The position numbers were made by a program, and so were the translations under genes. Shown piece by piece: positions 48,690 through 58,600 of a stretch of 64,000 bases of DNA. The DNA comes from Acidovorax sp. 106. GTDB taxonomy: Bacteria; Pseudomonadota; Gammaproteobacteria; Burkholderiales; Burkholderiaceae_C. The DNA lies in contig NZ_RCCC01000001.1 in NCBI RefSeq assembly GCF_003663825.1, positions 1,682,501 to 1,746,500 of the forward strand. Direction: 5' to 3'. Under the pieces are notes generated by a model that saw only the letters and a program-made list of their open reading frames with translations, was not told where the DNA came from and did no database searches. The first letter of the stretch is position 1. Each line of letters begins with the position of its first letter.

Positions 48690-49660
48690 GAGGGATACCG
48701 CCACGCTGATTTGCGGGTTGATCCGCAAAGCGGCTTTATGGATTTTCAAAGAATGTGCTTAAGGTGAGCCCACCATTTGAAGATTCCATAAAATGGATTT
48801 TTCAAAATAACCAAACACATGAAGCAACTTATCGTAAATTCAGAATACCTAAAAATATCCAATACTAAATAAAAATCAGTGGATCCATTTTTTATTAGAA
48901 ACAGTGACCCACAGGAAGATGGAACATCTGAGCCTGTATCGTCTAAACAGGGTCAATCCACAGCAGCCGCGCATCTCAACCCATTGCAAAGCGGATGCAA
49001 CACACAGCGGGTCATCTTGACCCACTGGCAGAAAAGTAAAACGCCAGTGCTCACTCTCAAAAAAATCCTTACAAAATCATCGATCATCTTTTTTTGTGGA
49101 TGATCGAATTGCGTGCCCAAGGTGAGGGGGTACACACGCGGGCCACGGCAGCCCACCATGCCCCCCTGGCCATGGATCTACCTCAAGCGGCGACCAAGCA
49201 CCTGGCCGCAGAGGCCCAACCTTATCGCTTCACCCTCAACTCATTTCAAGCCGAGGTAAGGCGGTTTTTGAAAGCATCTAGGCAATCCATCGATTTTTTA
49301 ATCTGTATTTTTGATTCATACAGATTTCATGAAATTTGGATATTTTGTGCATTTTTAATTATCCATAAGACGGCTAGTCTGATTTCATCAATAAAATACA
49401 AAACATCCACATAAAAATTAATTGACAGAACATGGATTTTTGTTAAGCAAAATCAATTACTTCGCAAAAAATGAAAAACTCGAAATTAACAAAAATGTGC
49501 TAAAAAAATCAAAATTCATCTAAAAAATGAATTAAGAAATTGAATTTTTCGACCATTTAGATTTTTGAAAAACAGTTTTTGATATTTTTTCCAGAACAGT
49601 TTTTAATAATTTTCACTAATCAACACAGGGGTTCAAAAGTAGCCAGAAGGGCTGTTTTTT
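48690..49660. other. A+T-rich island without a convincing gene
   Basis: About 970 bases whose composition is very unlike the surroundings; 49380-49620 is only about a quarter G+C by eye. I find no recognisable protein. A 74-residue frame (48879-49103) and a 106-residue frame (49094-49414) are open but look non-coding. Several perfect inverted repeats occur: GGGTCA/TGACCC (49009-49023), CACTGGC/GCCAGTG (49023-49049) and CGATCATC/GATGATCG (49081-49106). It lies within the 1.49 kb gap between the ankyrin gene and dinG. Confidence 0.6.
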
Positions 49661-49763
49661 GGCGATTGACGGCTGAATGGCCTCGGCCGGGCCTGCGGAC
49701 TGACCCGAACAGGCCGATGGCCGTGCGCAGAAAACCCAACGGAGGAAAGCGTTGTTCCGCGAG

Positions 49764-49838
49764 CTACTTCTTTTTCGGGGTTTTGCGCTTTTTGGGGGGT
49801 AGGGCGCCTCCGCAAGCGCTTAGAGAAAGGGTTGCCAT
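49764..49838 (-). CDS. Possible 24-residue Lys-rich peptide
   Basis: A minus-strand frame from ATG 49838 to TAG 49764 reads MATLSLSACGGAL then PPKKRKTPKKK. The C-terminal Lys/Arg/Pro tail looks like a histone-H1-like or nucleic-acid-binding tail and the start resembles a short lipobox region. There is no clear ribosome-binding site, and it lies directly downstream of a family-A repeat in the same orientation. It may be the residue of a longer gene or chance. Confidence 0.2.
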   Translation of the reverse strand: MATLSLSACGGALPPKKRKTPKKK

Positions 49839-49852
49839 CGCCAATGAAGCAA

Positions 49853-49908
49853 AAAATGCCTCTAGCGCTTACGCTGAAAGCGCTAGCAGCTATAAAAAAC
49901 ATAGCAAC
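49853..49908 (-). repeat. Family-A repeat, copy 6 (minus, orphan orientation)
   Basis: On the minus strand: TTGCTATGTTTTTTATAGC, TGCTAGCGCTTTCAG, CGTAAGCGCTAGAGGC and ATTTTTTGC. It is one of the best-preserved copies, with a clear T-run. Unlike most copies it does not follow a stop codon; the gene to its right (dinG) is on the plus strand. It would stop leftward transcription into the A+T-rich island. Confidence 0.8.
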
Positions 49909-50005
49909 AACCAAGGCACCTCCCATCCATCCAACGGCCTCAGCAACCGCCAAACAAGGCGGCCAGAGCGGCCATGCCACACTCTCGCTCTTACAGCAGG
50001 TGGTT

Positions 50006-52168
50006 ATGTCTTCTACAGAGTGGGCCCAGGCGGCCCTGCAGTCGTTTGATGCGGTGGTGAACGCCACCGAAGGTTTTCGTGGCCGGCCCGGGCAGCGGCT
50101 GATGGCCGAGCAGGTGGCGCGCACGTTCAGCAGCGCCACGCTGGGCAAGGTGGATGAAGAAGGTGGCGAGGCCGCGCCCACGCGCTCCATTGCCGTTATC
50201 CAGGCGGGCACGGGTGTGGGCAAGTCGCTGGCGTACTGCGCGCCGGCCATTGCGCTGGCGCTGTCGCGCGGTACGCGGGTGTTGATCTCTACCGCCACGG
50301 TGGCGCTGCAGGAGCAGCTGGTCAACAAGGACCTGCCCGCGCTGGCCGCGCTGATGCCGCAGCCCTTCAAGTTTGCGCTGGCCAAGGGGCGCGGGCGCTA
50401 TGTGTGCAAGCTCAAGCTCGACCGCCTGGCCGGCACGGGTGAGGCTGAGGAAGAAGGCGAAGACGACCTGTTTGCCGAGGAAGAAGCCGCCGCCCGCGCC
50501 AAGCGCCCCCGGCACGAGACCGAGGCGCGCATGCAGTTCTACTCGACCATGGCGCAGACGCTGTCGAAAGGCGCGTGGGATGGCGACCGCGACAGCCTGG
50601 ACACGCCACCCGAGCCCGAGGTGTGGAGCCCCGTGGCGGCCGAAGGTGCATCGTGCACCGGCAAGCACTGCCCGGCCTTCAGCCAGTGCACTTATTACGA
50701 CAAGCGCAAGGAGCTGGTGGGCGCGCAGGTCATCGTCGCTAACCACGATTTGCTGCTGTCGTCGCTGGGCGCACGCGTGCTGCCCGAGTTGGACAACTGC
50801 CTCTTGGTGCTGGACGAAGCCCACCACCTTCCCGCCACGGCGCTAGACCAGTTTGCTTGCAGCATGGATTTGTCGCGCATCACCTGGATCGAGCGCCTGT
50901 CGAGCCGGGGCCTGCGCATTGGTGCGCTGCTGGAGGTGGAGGAGATTGCCGACATCCCCAAACATTCGGCCCAATTGCGGCAGACGCTGCAAGACCTGGC
51001 GCGCATCGTGATGGACGTGTATGGCGCGCAGCTCAAAAGCCAGCCCAACGCCTGGGGCCCGGCGCGTGTGCGCGTGCCGCGTGGCGAGCTGCCTGAACAA
51101 CTCATTGCCCCGCTGGGCCTGCTGGCCGCAAGTGCCGAGGGCTTTCTCGACGCCCTGCGCGCCATCAGCAAGGCGCTGCGCGCCGAGATGCGCGACAAGC
51201 CCGACGAGGCCAAGCGCCTGTCCACGCTGTACGCACAAATCGGCATGCTGGCCCCGCGCCTGGAAGAGCTGCACGCCACGGCGCAACTGCTGCTGCAGGA
51301 TGCGCCCGAGGGCGCGGTACCGGCGGCCAAATGGTTCACGCTGGAGGTGGATGGCGACTTCATTGTGGTCAAGGCCCACGCCAGCCCCATCCTGCCCGGC
51401 ACTACGCTGCGCAACCACCTGTGGAGTGCGGTGCGCGGTGCGGTGCTCACATCGGCCACGCTCACCAGCTGCGGGCACTTTGACTTCTTCTTGCGCGAGG
51501 CGGGCCTACATGGCGACGAGGCCGCAACCACACTCGAAGTGCCAAGCCCCTTCAACTACGCAGCGCAGGGCACGCTGATTGCTGCAGAGACGCATGCCGA
51601 CCCAAAGAACGCCGCGCAGTTCACCGCCGAGATGGTGGACGCGCTGCTGCACGACATTGCCCGCGTGGAATACGGCGCGCTGGTGCTGTTCACCTCACGC
51701 GAGCAAATGCGCCAGGCCGTGGATGCGCTGCCCACCGCCATGCGCAGCGTGGTGCTGGTGCAAAACGCGCTGCCGCGCACGCAGCTGCTCAAGCGCCACC
51801 GTGAGCGCGTGGAGAACGGCGAGCCCTCGGTCATCTTCGGCATGCAGTCGTTTGGCGAGGGGCTGGATTTGCCCGGGCGCCTGTGCGAATCGGTCTTCAT
51901 CACCAAGCTGCCCTTTGCCCCGCCCGACGACCCGGTGGGCGAGGCCCGCGCCGAATGGCTGCGCGCCGTGGGGCGCGACCCGTTCAGCGAGCTGGTAGTG
52001 CCCGCCACGGCCATCCGCCTCGCGCAATGGGTGGGCCGCGCCATCCGCACCGAAGACGACCAGGCCCATGTGTACTGCTACGACAAACGCCTGACGCGCA
52101 CTAGCTATGGACAGCGGCTGCTTAAAGGCTTGCCACCGTTTGCGCTGGAGCAACGCGCGCCTCTTTGA
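50006..52168 (+). CDS. dinG: ATP-dependent DNA helicase DinG/YoaA type
   Basis: A 720-residue superfamily-2 (XPD-like) helicase. Walker A is AGTGVGKSLAYCAPA and the DEAH box is VLDEAHHLP. Four Cys positioned for an Fe-S cluster are visible: GRYVCKL, then EGASCTGKHCPAFSQC. The C-terminal helicase motif includes FGMQSFGEGLDLPG and QWVGRAIRTEDD. DinG resolves R-loops and G-quadruplexes at replication barriers. I start at ATG 50006 (MSSTEWAQAAL, with AGGTGG just before); the longer frame would translate through a family-A repeat. Two small nucleic-acid or nucleotide-related genes follow. Confidence 0.93.
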   Translation: MSSTEWAQAALQSFDAVVNATEGFRGRPGQRLMAEQVARTFSSATLGKVDEEGGEAAPTRSIAVIQAGTGVGKSLAYCAPAIALALSRGTRVLISTATVALQEQLVNKDLPALAALMPQPFKFALAKGRGRYVCKLKLDRLAGTGEAEEEGEDDLFAEEEAAARAKRPRHETEARMQFYSTMAQTLSKGAWDGDRDSLDTPPEPEVWSPVAAEGASCTGKHCPAFSQCTYYDKRKELVGAQVIVANHDLLLSSLGARVLPELDNCLLVLDEAHHLPATALDQFACSMDLSRITWIERLSSRGLRIGALLEVEEIADIPKHSAQLRQTLQDLARIVMDVYGAQLKSQPNAWGPARVRVPRGELPEQLIAPLGLLAASAEGFLDALRAISKALRAEMRDKPDEAKRLSTLYAQIGMLAPRLEELHATAQLLLQDAPEGAVPAAKWFTLEVDGDFIVVKAHASPILPGTTLRNHLWSAVRGAVLTSATLTSCGHFDFFLREAGLHGDEAATTLEVPSPFNYAAQGTLIAAETHADPKNAAQFTAEMVDALLHDIARVEYGALVLFTSREQMRQAVDALPTAMRSVVLVQNALPRTQLLKRHRERVENGEPSVIFGMQSFGEGLDLPGRLCESVFITKLPFAPPDDPVGEARAEWLRAVGRDPFSELVVPATAIRLAQWVGRAIRTEDDQAHVYCYDKRLTRTSYGQRLLKGLPPFALEQRAPL

Positions 52169-52237
52169 GACTTTGAGAGCCGGGCTGCGACGCTGTACAG
52201 TCGCAGCCCTTTTCCCCAAACAACCAGAAAGAACCCC

Positions 52238-52597
52238 ATGCCCAACACCGTGCCTGCCTGCCCCCAATGCGGCCTGGAGAACACCTACCCCGATGGCACC
52301 AACTACGTGTGCCCCGACTGCGCCCATGAATGGCCCCAGGTGGCCGACACCGCCGAATCCGATGCCAGCGACGCTGGCGACGGCGTGGTGCGCGACGCCA
52401 ACGGCAACCCGCTGGCCGATGGCGACGCGGTGATCCTGGTAAAAGACCTCAAGGTCAAGGGCTCGTCGTCTTCGCTCAAAAAGGGCACCAAGATCAAGAG
52501 CATCCGCCTGGTCGACGGCGCAGACGGCCACAACGTGGACTGCAAGACCGACCTGGGCAGCATGTTGCTGAAGTCGGAGTTTTTGAAGAAGGCCTGA
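52238..52597 (+). CDS. yjdM: Zinc-ribbon protein YjdM (PhnA family)
   Basis: A 119-residue protein. The N-terminal zinc ribbon has [10 protein letters not shown] and [10 protein letters not shown]. The C-terminal KOW-like barrel ([33 protein letters not shown]) is the PhnA/YjdM core. The protein was once linked to phosphonate use but its function is unsettled. It lies 69 bases after dinG and seven bases before the macro-domain gene. Confidence 0.93.
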   Translation: MPNTVPACPQCGLENTYPDGTNYVCPDCAHEWPQVADTAESDASDAGDGVVRDANGNPLADGDAVILVKDLKVKGSSSSLKKGTKIKSIRLVDGADGHNVDCKTDLGSMLLKSEFLKKA

Positions 52598-52604
52598 GCC
52601 CCAG

Positions 52605-53111
52605 ATGACATACCCACCGCTTCAAGATGCTGCACCCCAGGTGCCCGTGGTACGGGTGGTGCAAGGCGACTTGCTGAGCCAGGATGTGGATGTCATCGTC
52701 AACGCCTGGAACCGCAACATCATCCCGTGGTGGTTGCTGGTGCCGCAAGGCGTTTCCGGGGCCATCAAGCGCCGGGCGGGGTATCAGCCTTTTCGTGAGT
52801 TGGCACGCCATGGCCCCATGCCGCTGGGCAGCGCCGTGCTCACCGCTGCGGGGCGCTTACCGTACCAGGGCATCATCCATGTGGCGGGTATCAGCATGTG
52901 GTGGGTGGCCTCGCAGCAGTCGATCCAGAAATCGGTGCAATCCGCCATGGCGGTGGTCCATCAACACCGCATCGCCTCTGTGGCATTTCCGGTGATTGGC
53001 GGCGGCACCGGCGGGGCACAAGCCGACCAGGCCTTGCAATGGATGCAAGAGGTCTTCAACACCACACCCACTCAGGCAGAGGTCAGGGTGGTGAGGTATT
53101 CACCGCAGTAA
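52605..53111 (+). CDS. Macro-domain protein
   Basis: A 168-residue stand-alone macro domain. The adenosine-ribose-binding loop (VIVNAWNRNIIPWWLLVPQG) carries the N-A-x-N motif, and the second loop is FPVIGGGTGGAQ. Members bind or hydrolyse ADP-ribose, ADP-ribose phosphates or O-acetyl-ADP-ribose. The Trp-rich loop (IIPWWLL) after NAWN is a distinctive variant. It begins seven bases after yjdM, so they are probably one operon. Confidence 0.9.
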   Translation: MTYPPLQDAAPQVPVVRVVQGDLLSQDVDVIVNAWNRNIIPWWLLVPQGVSGAIKRRAGYQPFRELARHGPMPLGSAVLTAAGRLPYQGIIHVAGISMWWVASQQSIQKSVQSAMAVVHQHRIASVAFPVIGGGTGGAQADQALQWMQEVFNTTPTQAEVRVVRYSPQ

Positions 53112-53145
53112 ACAGCGCAGGGACCAAGATCGGCACGGGCACCTG

Positions 53146-54177
53146 CTATGGCGCTTGCCGGGCCAGTTCAGTCACCACGCGCTCCACGCCCGACACCACG
53201 CGCGCCAGGCGCTCGAAATCGACCTTGTCGGGAGTGTCTTGGCTGCTGTGGTAGTGCGGGTAGCGGTAGGGCGCCGTGTCCGTCACCATGAGTGCGGGGT
53301 AACCCGCGTCGATGTAGGCCGCATGGTCCGAATAGTCCACCCCAGGGATGAACCGGGGCGCCGCAATGCCCTCCGACGGAAAAGAGGTGTGCGAGCGAAA
53401 CGAGCGCACCACTGTGCGCACCAGGCCCAGGTCGCCCGTGGCCCCCACAAAGGCGATGAAATGGCCCTCTGAGGGGTAGAGCAGGCTCAGAGGCCATGGG
53501 TACTTTTGCGAACCCGCTACGTCTGAGTAATAGCCCATGGTCTCCAGCGACAACATGGCGACCACGCGGGTGTTTTGTGCCGCCAGGGCTTTGGCATGGA
53601 CCTGGCTCCCCATCAAAGGGGTTTTGAAATAGGGTGGCTCTTCGTTGGTGTAGAGCACAAACAGGATGTCGGCAGAGGTGTCCCCCTGATTGCGCAGGCT
53701 GCGGGCCAGCTCCAGCACAGCCGCAGTGCCCGTGGCGTTGTCATTGGCGCCAGGGGTGTGGTGGGCAGAGTCGTAATGCGCGCCCACCACCACGGTGCGC
53801 TGGCCTGGGGCCGTGCGGCTGGGCAACAGGGCCTGCAGGTTGCGCACCGGCTTGCCCGCCACGGTGTATTCCTGCCGCTCGACCCCATAGCCCATGGCAG
53901 CGAGTTGCTGCTCCAAATACGTGGCCACTGATTCCAACGCCGCAGGGTTGCGCAAGTTGTGCTCTTGCTGGGCGACGGTGGATACATGGGCGCGCAAGCG
54001 GTCGGCCAGCGCTGATTCCTGCGGCGTCAGGGCGGGCAATGCGCCCCGGTGGGAGTGCAGCGGCATGGTGGTCATCACCAGCACGGCACAGGCCACCACA
54101 GCCAACACGCCCACCACTGCGGCGCCAATGCGCAGCACACTTTGCACAAGACGGACCACAAACGGGTGAACTCGCAT
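53146..54177 (-). CDS. M28-family zinc aminopeptidase, membrane-anchored
   Basis: A 343-residue M28 peptidase. A single N-terminal membrane segment (VVGVLAVVACAVLVMTTM) places the catalytic domain in the periplasm. The zinc site includes GAHYDSAHHTPGANDNATG (His and Asp), the catalytic Glu pair in LYTNEEPPYF, MLSLETMGYYSD, and the last His in YPHYHSSQDTPDK. I start at ATG 54177. It is divergent from a small Cys-rich secreted protein and converges on the macro-domain gene. Confidence 0.9.
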   Translation of the reverse strand: MRVHPFVVRLVQSVLRIGAAVVGVLAVVACAVLVMTTMPLHSHRGALPALTPQESALADRLRAHVSTVAQQEHNLRNPAALESVATYLEQQLAAMGYGVERQEYTVAGKPVRNLQALLPSRTAPGQRTVVVGAHYDSAHHTPGANDNATGTAAVLELARSLRNQGDTSADILFVLYTNEEPPYFKTPLMGSQVHAKALAAQNTRVVAMLSLETMGYYSDVAGSQKYPWPLSLLYPSEGHFIAFVGATGDLGLVRTVVRSFRSHTSFPSEGIAAPRFIPGVDYSDHAAYIDAGYPALMVTDTAPYRYPHYHSSQDTPDKVDFERLARVVSGVERVVTELARQAP

Positions 54178-54296
54178 GGAAAATCGGAGGTTTATTGGGA
54201 AGAAAGACGACAGGCCGCGTTGGCGGTGCCGAAGCCAGGCTGCCACCGGACACAGCCCGATCCCGCGATTCTCTGCGAAAGACCGTCAGCCAACCT

Positions 54297-54695
54297 ATGT
54301 CGACCCACGCCCAACCCCAACGCCGCAGGTACGCACGCCACGCAGCGCAGGTGGCGTTGGCCTGGGGCGCCATCGTGCTCTCGTGCCATGCCGTAGGCGG
54401 CACGGGCGAATACCCGCTGCCCTCGCCCACCGCAGGTGAGGTACTGGTCTACCGCTCTTGTGGCTGTGGCGATGCGTGCTGGGTGGCCGAGGTGCGCGAT
54501 GCGCGTAAACGCACCGTGAAGGCCCGGCTGCGCTGCGACTGTGAGCAACTGCACGCCAGCGTGGCGCCGGGCCTGAAAGAGGCCTTGCATGCCGAGCGCT
54601 GCGATGCCATCTACGCCGAAGGCGACGGCACCGACAAGGCCGACAAGCCCACCGCGATTGCCCGTGCACTTCGGCAGCTGCTGGGCCGCCGCTGA
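54297..54695 (+). CDS. Hypothetical secreted Cys-rich protein
   Basis: A 132-residue protein with a signal-peptide-like N-terminus (VALAWGAIVLSCHAVGG). The mature part carries clustered Cys residues (VYRSCGCGDACWVAEV, LRCDCEQLHAS, AERCDAIYAE) and a basic C-terminal helix. I do not recognise the family. I start at the ATG at 54297; the frame is open much further upstream on the opposite strand of the M28 gene but that part is a shadow. It precedes a DnaQ-like exonuclease gene by 59 bases. Confidence 0.6.
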   Translation: MSTHAQPQRRRYARHAAQVALAWGAIVLSCHAVGGTGEYPLPSPTAGEVLVYRSCGCGDACWVAEVRDARKRTVKARLRCDCEQLHASVAPGLKEALHAERCDAIYAEGDGTDKADKPTAIARALRQLLGRR

Positions 54696-54754
54696 ACGGC
54701 GATACTGCCAAAGCACCGCAACGCCTGCAGCCCTCCCCGCGTCACACAGCTCCC

Positions 54755-55435
54755 ATGCTTCCCATCGCCGTCATCGACTTTGAAACCACCGGTATGTCGC
54801 CCGGCCAGGGCGCGCGTGCCACCGAGGTGGCCATCGTTTTGTTGGAAAGCGGAAAAGTGGTGGACCGCTTCCAAAGCCTGATGAAGACGGGGGCATGGAT
54901 ACCGCCCTTCATCACCGAGCTGACGGGCATCACCAACGCCATGGTGCAGGAGGCACCGGAGGCCGCCAGCGTGATGCGCGATGCGGCACGGTTTGTGGGC
55001 GATGCGCCCATGGTGGCGCACAACGCGTCGTTCGACAGCAAGTTCTGGCAGGCCGAGCTGGCCCTGGCCGACACGCCCGCACCGCAGCCCTTTGCCTGCA
55101 CCGTGCTGCTGTCGCGCCGCCTGTACCCCCAGGCGCCCACCCACAAGCTGGGGCCGCTGGTGCAGCACCTGGGCCTGCCGCGCGCGCAGCGGGCCCACAG
55201 GGCACTGGCCGATGCGGAGATGGCCGCGGCACTGCTGGCGCGCATGCAGCACGACCTGGCCACCCAATGGCAGGTGCCAGCGGCCGACTTTGCGCTGCTG
55301 CAGGGCCTGCAGCGCTGCGCCCTCAAAGCCCTGCCGCAATGGCTGCAGCGGCAGGCCAAGGCAATGCCCCCAACCGCCCCCACCACCACAGCGGCGCAAG
55401 CATCCCCGCAGCAAATGTGCTTGCTATTTAATTAA
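54755..55435 (+). CDS. 3'-5' exonuclease, DEDDh (DnaQ-like) family
   Basis: A 226-residue exonuclease domain. The DEDDh residues are in VIDFETTGMS (Asp and Glu), VAHNASFDSKFW (Asp) and HRALADAEMAA (His and Asp). It lacks any polymerase or helicase domain. Members include proofreading subunits, oligoribonuclease and RNase T. The last six codons (CLLFN and stop) lie inside a family-A repeat, so the repeat has supplied the natural 3' end. Confidence 0.9.
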   Translation: MLPIAVIDFETTGMSPGQGARATEVAIVLLESGKVVDRFQSLMKTGAWIPPFITELTGITNAMVQEAPEAASVMRDAARFVGDAPMVAHNASFDSKFWQAELALADTPAPQPFACTVLLSRRLYPQAPTHKLGPLVQHLGLPRAQRAHRALADAEMAAALLARMQHDLATQWQVPAADFALLQGLQRCALKALPQWLQRQAKAMPPTAPTTTAAQASPQQMCLLFN

Positions 55436-55478
55436 TAGCTGCCAGCGCTTGATGAGCAAGCGCTAGAGGCACTTTTTT
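55418..55478 (+). repeat. Family-A repeat, copy 7 (supplies the exonuclease stop codon)
   Basis: TGCTTGCTATTTAATTAATAGC, written as TGCTTGCTATTTAATTAA then TAGC, is followed by TGCCAGCGCTTGATGAG, CAAGCGCTAGAGGC and ACTTTTTTAT. The CAGCGCTTG/CAAGCGCT stem and T-run make a plausible rho-independent terminator. The TAA at 55433-55435 is the stop of the exonuclease gene. Confidence 0.85.
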
Positions 55479-55606
55479 ATCCAATCCAAAAATCACTGGG
55501 TGCAGGGCAAAAGTCTGGGCTTGTCGGGTTCATGCCTACGGGTGCAAATGGTTACCACGGGGGGCGGGGGGCATGGCTACGATGCCGCCCGGAGGAGCAC
55601 AACCCA

Positions 55607-58600
55607 ATGACACTCAATGCACCGGCAACGCCATGGCTGGCCAAGGTACCGCTGGGGGCGGAAGGGCAGGCACACGCGCTGCTCATCGTGCACGCCGACC
55701 GGGCCATTGCACCCACACCGGCGCTGCGCCAGGTGGTGGAGTTTGAGGACAACGGGCAGGGCGGTTTCATCAGCGCAGCGCAGGCCCTGGATGGCCGCTG
55801 GGGTTACATCGATGCGCAGGGCCAGTGGCTGATTGCGCCCACGCTGGACAACGCGCGCGGCTTTTCTGACGACGGCCTGGCCCGCTTTTGCCGCGACGGA
55901 CGCTGGGGCTACATCGACCTGCTGGCGCAAGAGGCAATCGCTGCGCAATTTGAAGACGCGCGCCCCCTGCGCAACGGGCTGGCCGCCGTGAAGACGGGGC
56001 AACACTGCTGGCGCATCATCGACCGCCAAGGTCGGTTCACTTGCGAATCTACCTTCCACCAACTGGACAACTTTGGCGCCGTGGGCCTGGCACTGGCCGA
56101 GCAGTGGGACCCACGCAGCAACCAGCGCCTGCGCGGCTATGTGGACCACCAGGGGCGGTGGGTGATTGCCGCCCGCTTTGCGCAGGCCCGTGCCTTTGAC
56201 GACCATGCCGTGACGGCGGCCTCGGTGGACGGAGAGACCTGGGGGTTGATCGACGCCGAAGGGGCATGGGTGCTCAAGCCCTACTACCCGTGCATCGAGG
56301 CCTTCAACAGCGAAGGGCTGGCCTACTACGACGAGCCGGACAGCTGGGACAACGGCCACGGTTACCTGAACACGCGGGGCAAGGTGGTGGTCAAAGGCGG
56401 GCGCCACCTCAGCCGCCACATGGCCTGCGCGGTGGTGGCGGACAGCTATGACGGCACGCGCTTTCTGGACGCCCACGGCAAGCTGCTGCAGGGCCCCGCG
56501 CTGAGCTACGCCAGCGACTTCCGCGCCGAAACCGAATGCGCCGTGGCGCGGCTTGCCACCCCAGCCCACCGCCCAGACCCCACCACCAGCGCCTGGGGGC
56601 TACTGCACACCAGTGGGCGCTGGGTGCCCGCAGCGCCAGGCCTTCTGGAGCCTCTGACCGACGGTAACGGCTGGATACCCAACACCCTGCCCGACACACC
56701 GCTGGTGCCGTTCTTGACCACCGACGGCCACCTGGCTTGGATGGACAAGGAGGGCCAAGTGGTATGGCGCGCCAAGTACGAATCAGGGCAGGTATCGCTG
56801 CGCGACACGCAGGGCCACACGCTGTGGAGCAGTGGCCCCTTGCCGAACTTGCCGCACTGCAGCGCACCCCGCCCGTTTTTCCATCGGTCTGCCAGCGACC
56901 ACCTGGAGCAGATCGCCTGCATTGACGATGTGGCCGACTACGCCCAAACCCTGGCCGCCGAAGCCGAAGAAAGGCTGCACCACCTGGCCCAAGGCCTGCC
57001 AACGCAGCCCCTCACCGACGCATCCGAAGCCGATGAAGAGGAGGGGGCCGATGACGACGATGACCCCCAAGCCGCCAACCAGCGCCACACCGTGGTCGTG
57101 CGCCGCGTGGCGCGCGCCTACCTGAGCGAAGAGCACAACGGCCCCTACGCCTTCATGGGCGAAGGGCTGGCCCAGGCCGTGGAGCAGCTGCGCCAAGCGC
57201 TGCACTCTCGCCTGCAAGCCCATTGGGGCCACGCCGACCCTGACCCGGAACATGCCGCCCCCTGGCACCACAGTGGCGCCACCATGGCCGCCTGGAACCT
57301 GCCGCTGCACCAACCCCTGGTGGCAGACACGCCGGACAAGCTGGTGTGCGTGCCCGAGGCCAACACCCTGTGGCTCAGCCTCTACCCCCAGGCCGACACG
57401 GGCGATGGCGATGCCTGGTGGGAGCTGTGGCTGATGGTGGCACCGAGCGTGGACGCACTGCAAGCCGCACAACACGCACGCGATGCACGACGGCCCATGG
57501 CTGCACACAGCCCTGGCGTGCCGAACCCCTGTTTGCCCGACGCTGAAGAAACACTGACAGCCAACAATCCACCCACCACGCGCGAGGCTTGGCGGTTGGC
57601 CGTGGAACAGGACCCCAGCGCCATCGGCCAAATGCCTGCAGTTTGGCTGGACGATGCCCTGGTCGACACGGCTTTGGCCGCAGCGGCCCAAGTGCTGGGC
57701 GATATCCCCCCCGCCTGGCATACGCCCGAACGGCTACACGCCCTGGTGAGCCAGGGCCTGGCCCAGGCGCGTGAGATTCCGCCACACTGCATGACGCGGG
57801 ACGCGCTGCTGCTGGCCCGCGAGCGGTATGCCGGAGACCCCGACTGGGACTGGCACGACCAGCGCTGCAGCCAAGTCCCCCCACTCGCCCCCAACCGGTG
57901 GGACCACAACAGCCTGTACGACCTCTGGGGCTGCCTGCTGACCCCTGCTTTGGCACTGCACGCCGTGCAATGCGGTGCACCGCTGCGCACTGTGCCGCAC
58001 TGGCTGCGCACCGATGCGCTGGAGCATGCCGCGCTGCAGGCCGACATCTACAACATCAGCTACATCGCTGCGGACAAGGTCACCCCCGCACTGGCGCAGC
58101 GCGCTGTGCTGCACGACTACGGCCGCCTGATCACCCACGTACCCCAGGCGCTGATCACGCCCGCGCTGTGCCTGGCATCGGCCCGCGCCAATGGCCTCAC
58201 GCTGCAAGACATCCCCGAGCCCCTGCGCAGCGCCGAGGTGTGCGTGGCAGCGCTGGAGGACCGGAACGACGTGTTCCACCACGTTCCCCCACACCTGGCT
58301 GCGGACGTGACCACCCGGCTGATCGACAACGACCTGGCCCGTGCCCGCCAGAAGGGCGAGCCCCGCCATGGCAGCCACTGGCACGTGCAGCGGGCCTGGG
58401 CCCACCTGTGGAGCCGCCAAGCCGCACTGGCGCTGCAAGACGCGCTGCAGGGCTTGCCACACGCCCGCTACCCACAACACGCGCACTACGTACTGGCCAG
58501 CGCCTACCGGGCACTGGGACACACCCGGCAGGCGGCGCTGGAGGCATCGACCGTGCTCTCGCTGCAATCGCCCTACACCGCCGAATGGGACGCACACGAA

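Noticed and set aside
48879..49103. 74-codon open frame in the A+T-rich island
   Set aside because: It crosses several perfect inverted repeats and shows no domain or start signal.
49094..49414. 106-codon open frame in the A+T-rich island
   Set aside because: It has a composition break in the middle, no homology I recognise and no ribosome-binding site; it looks non-coding.
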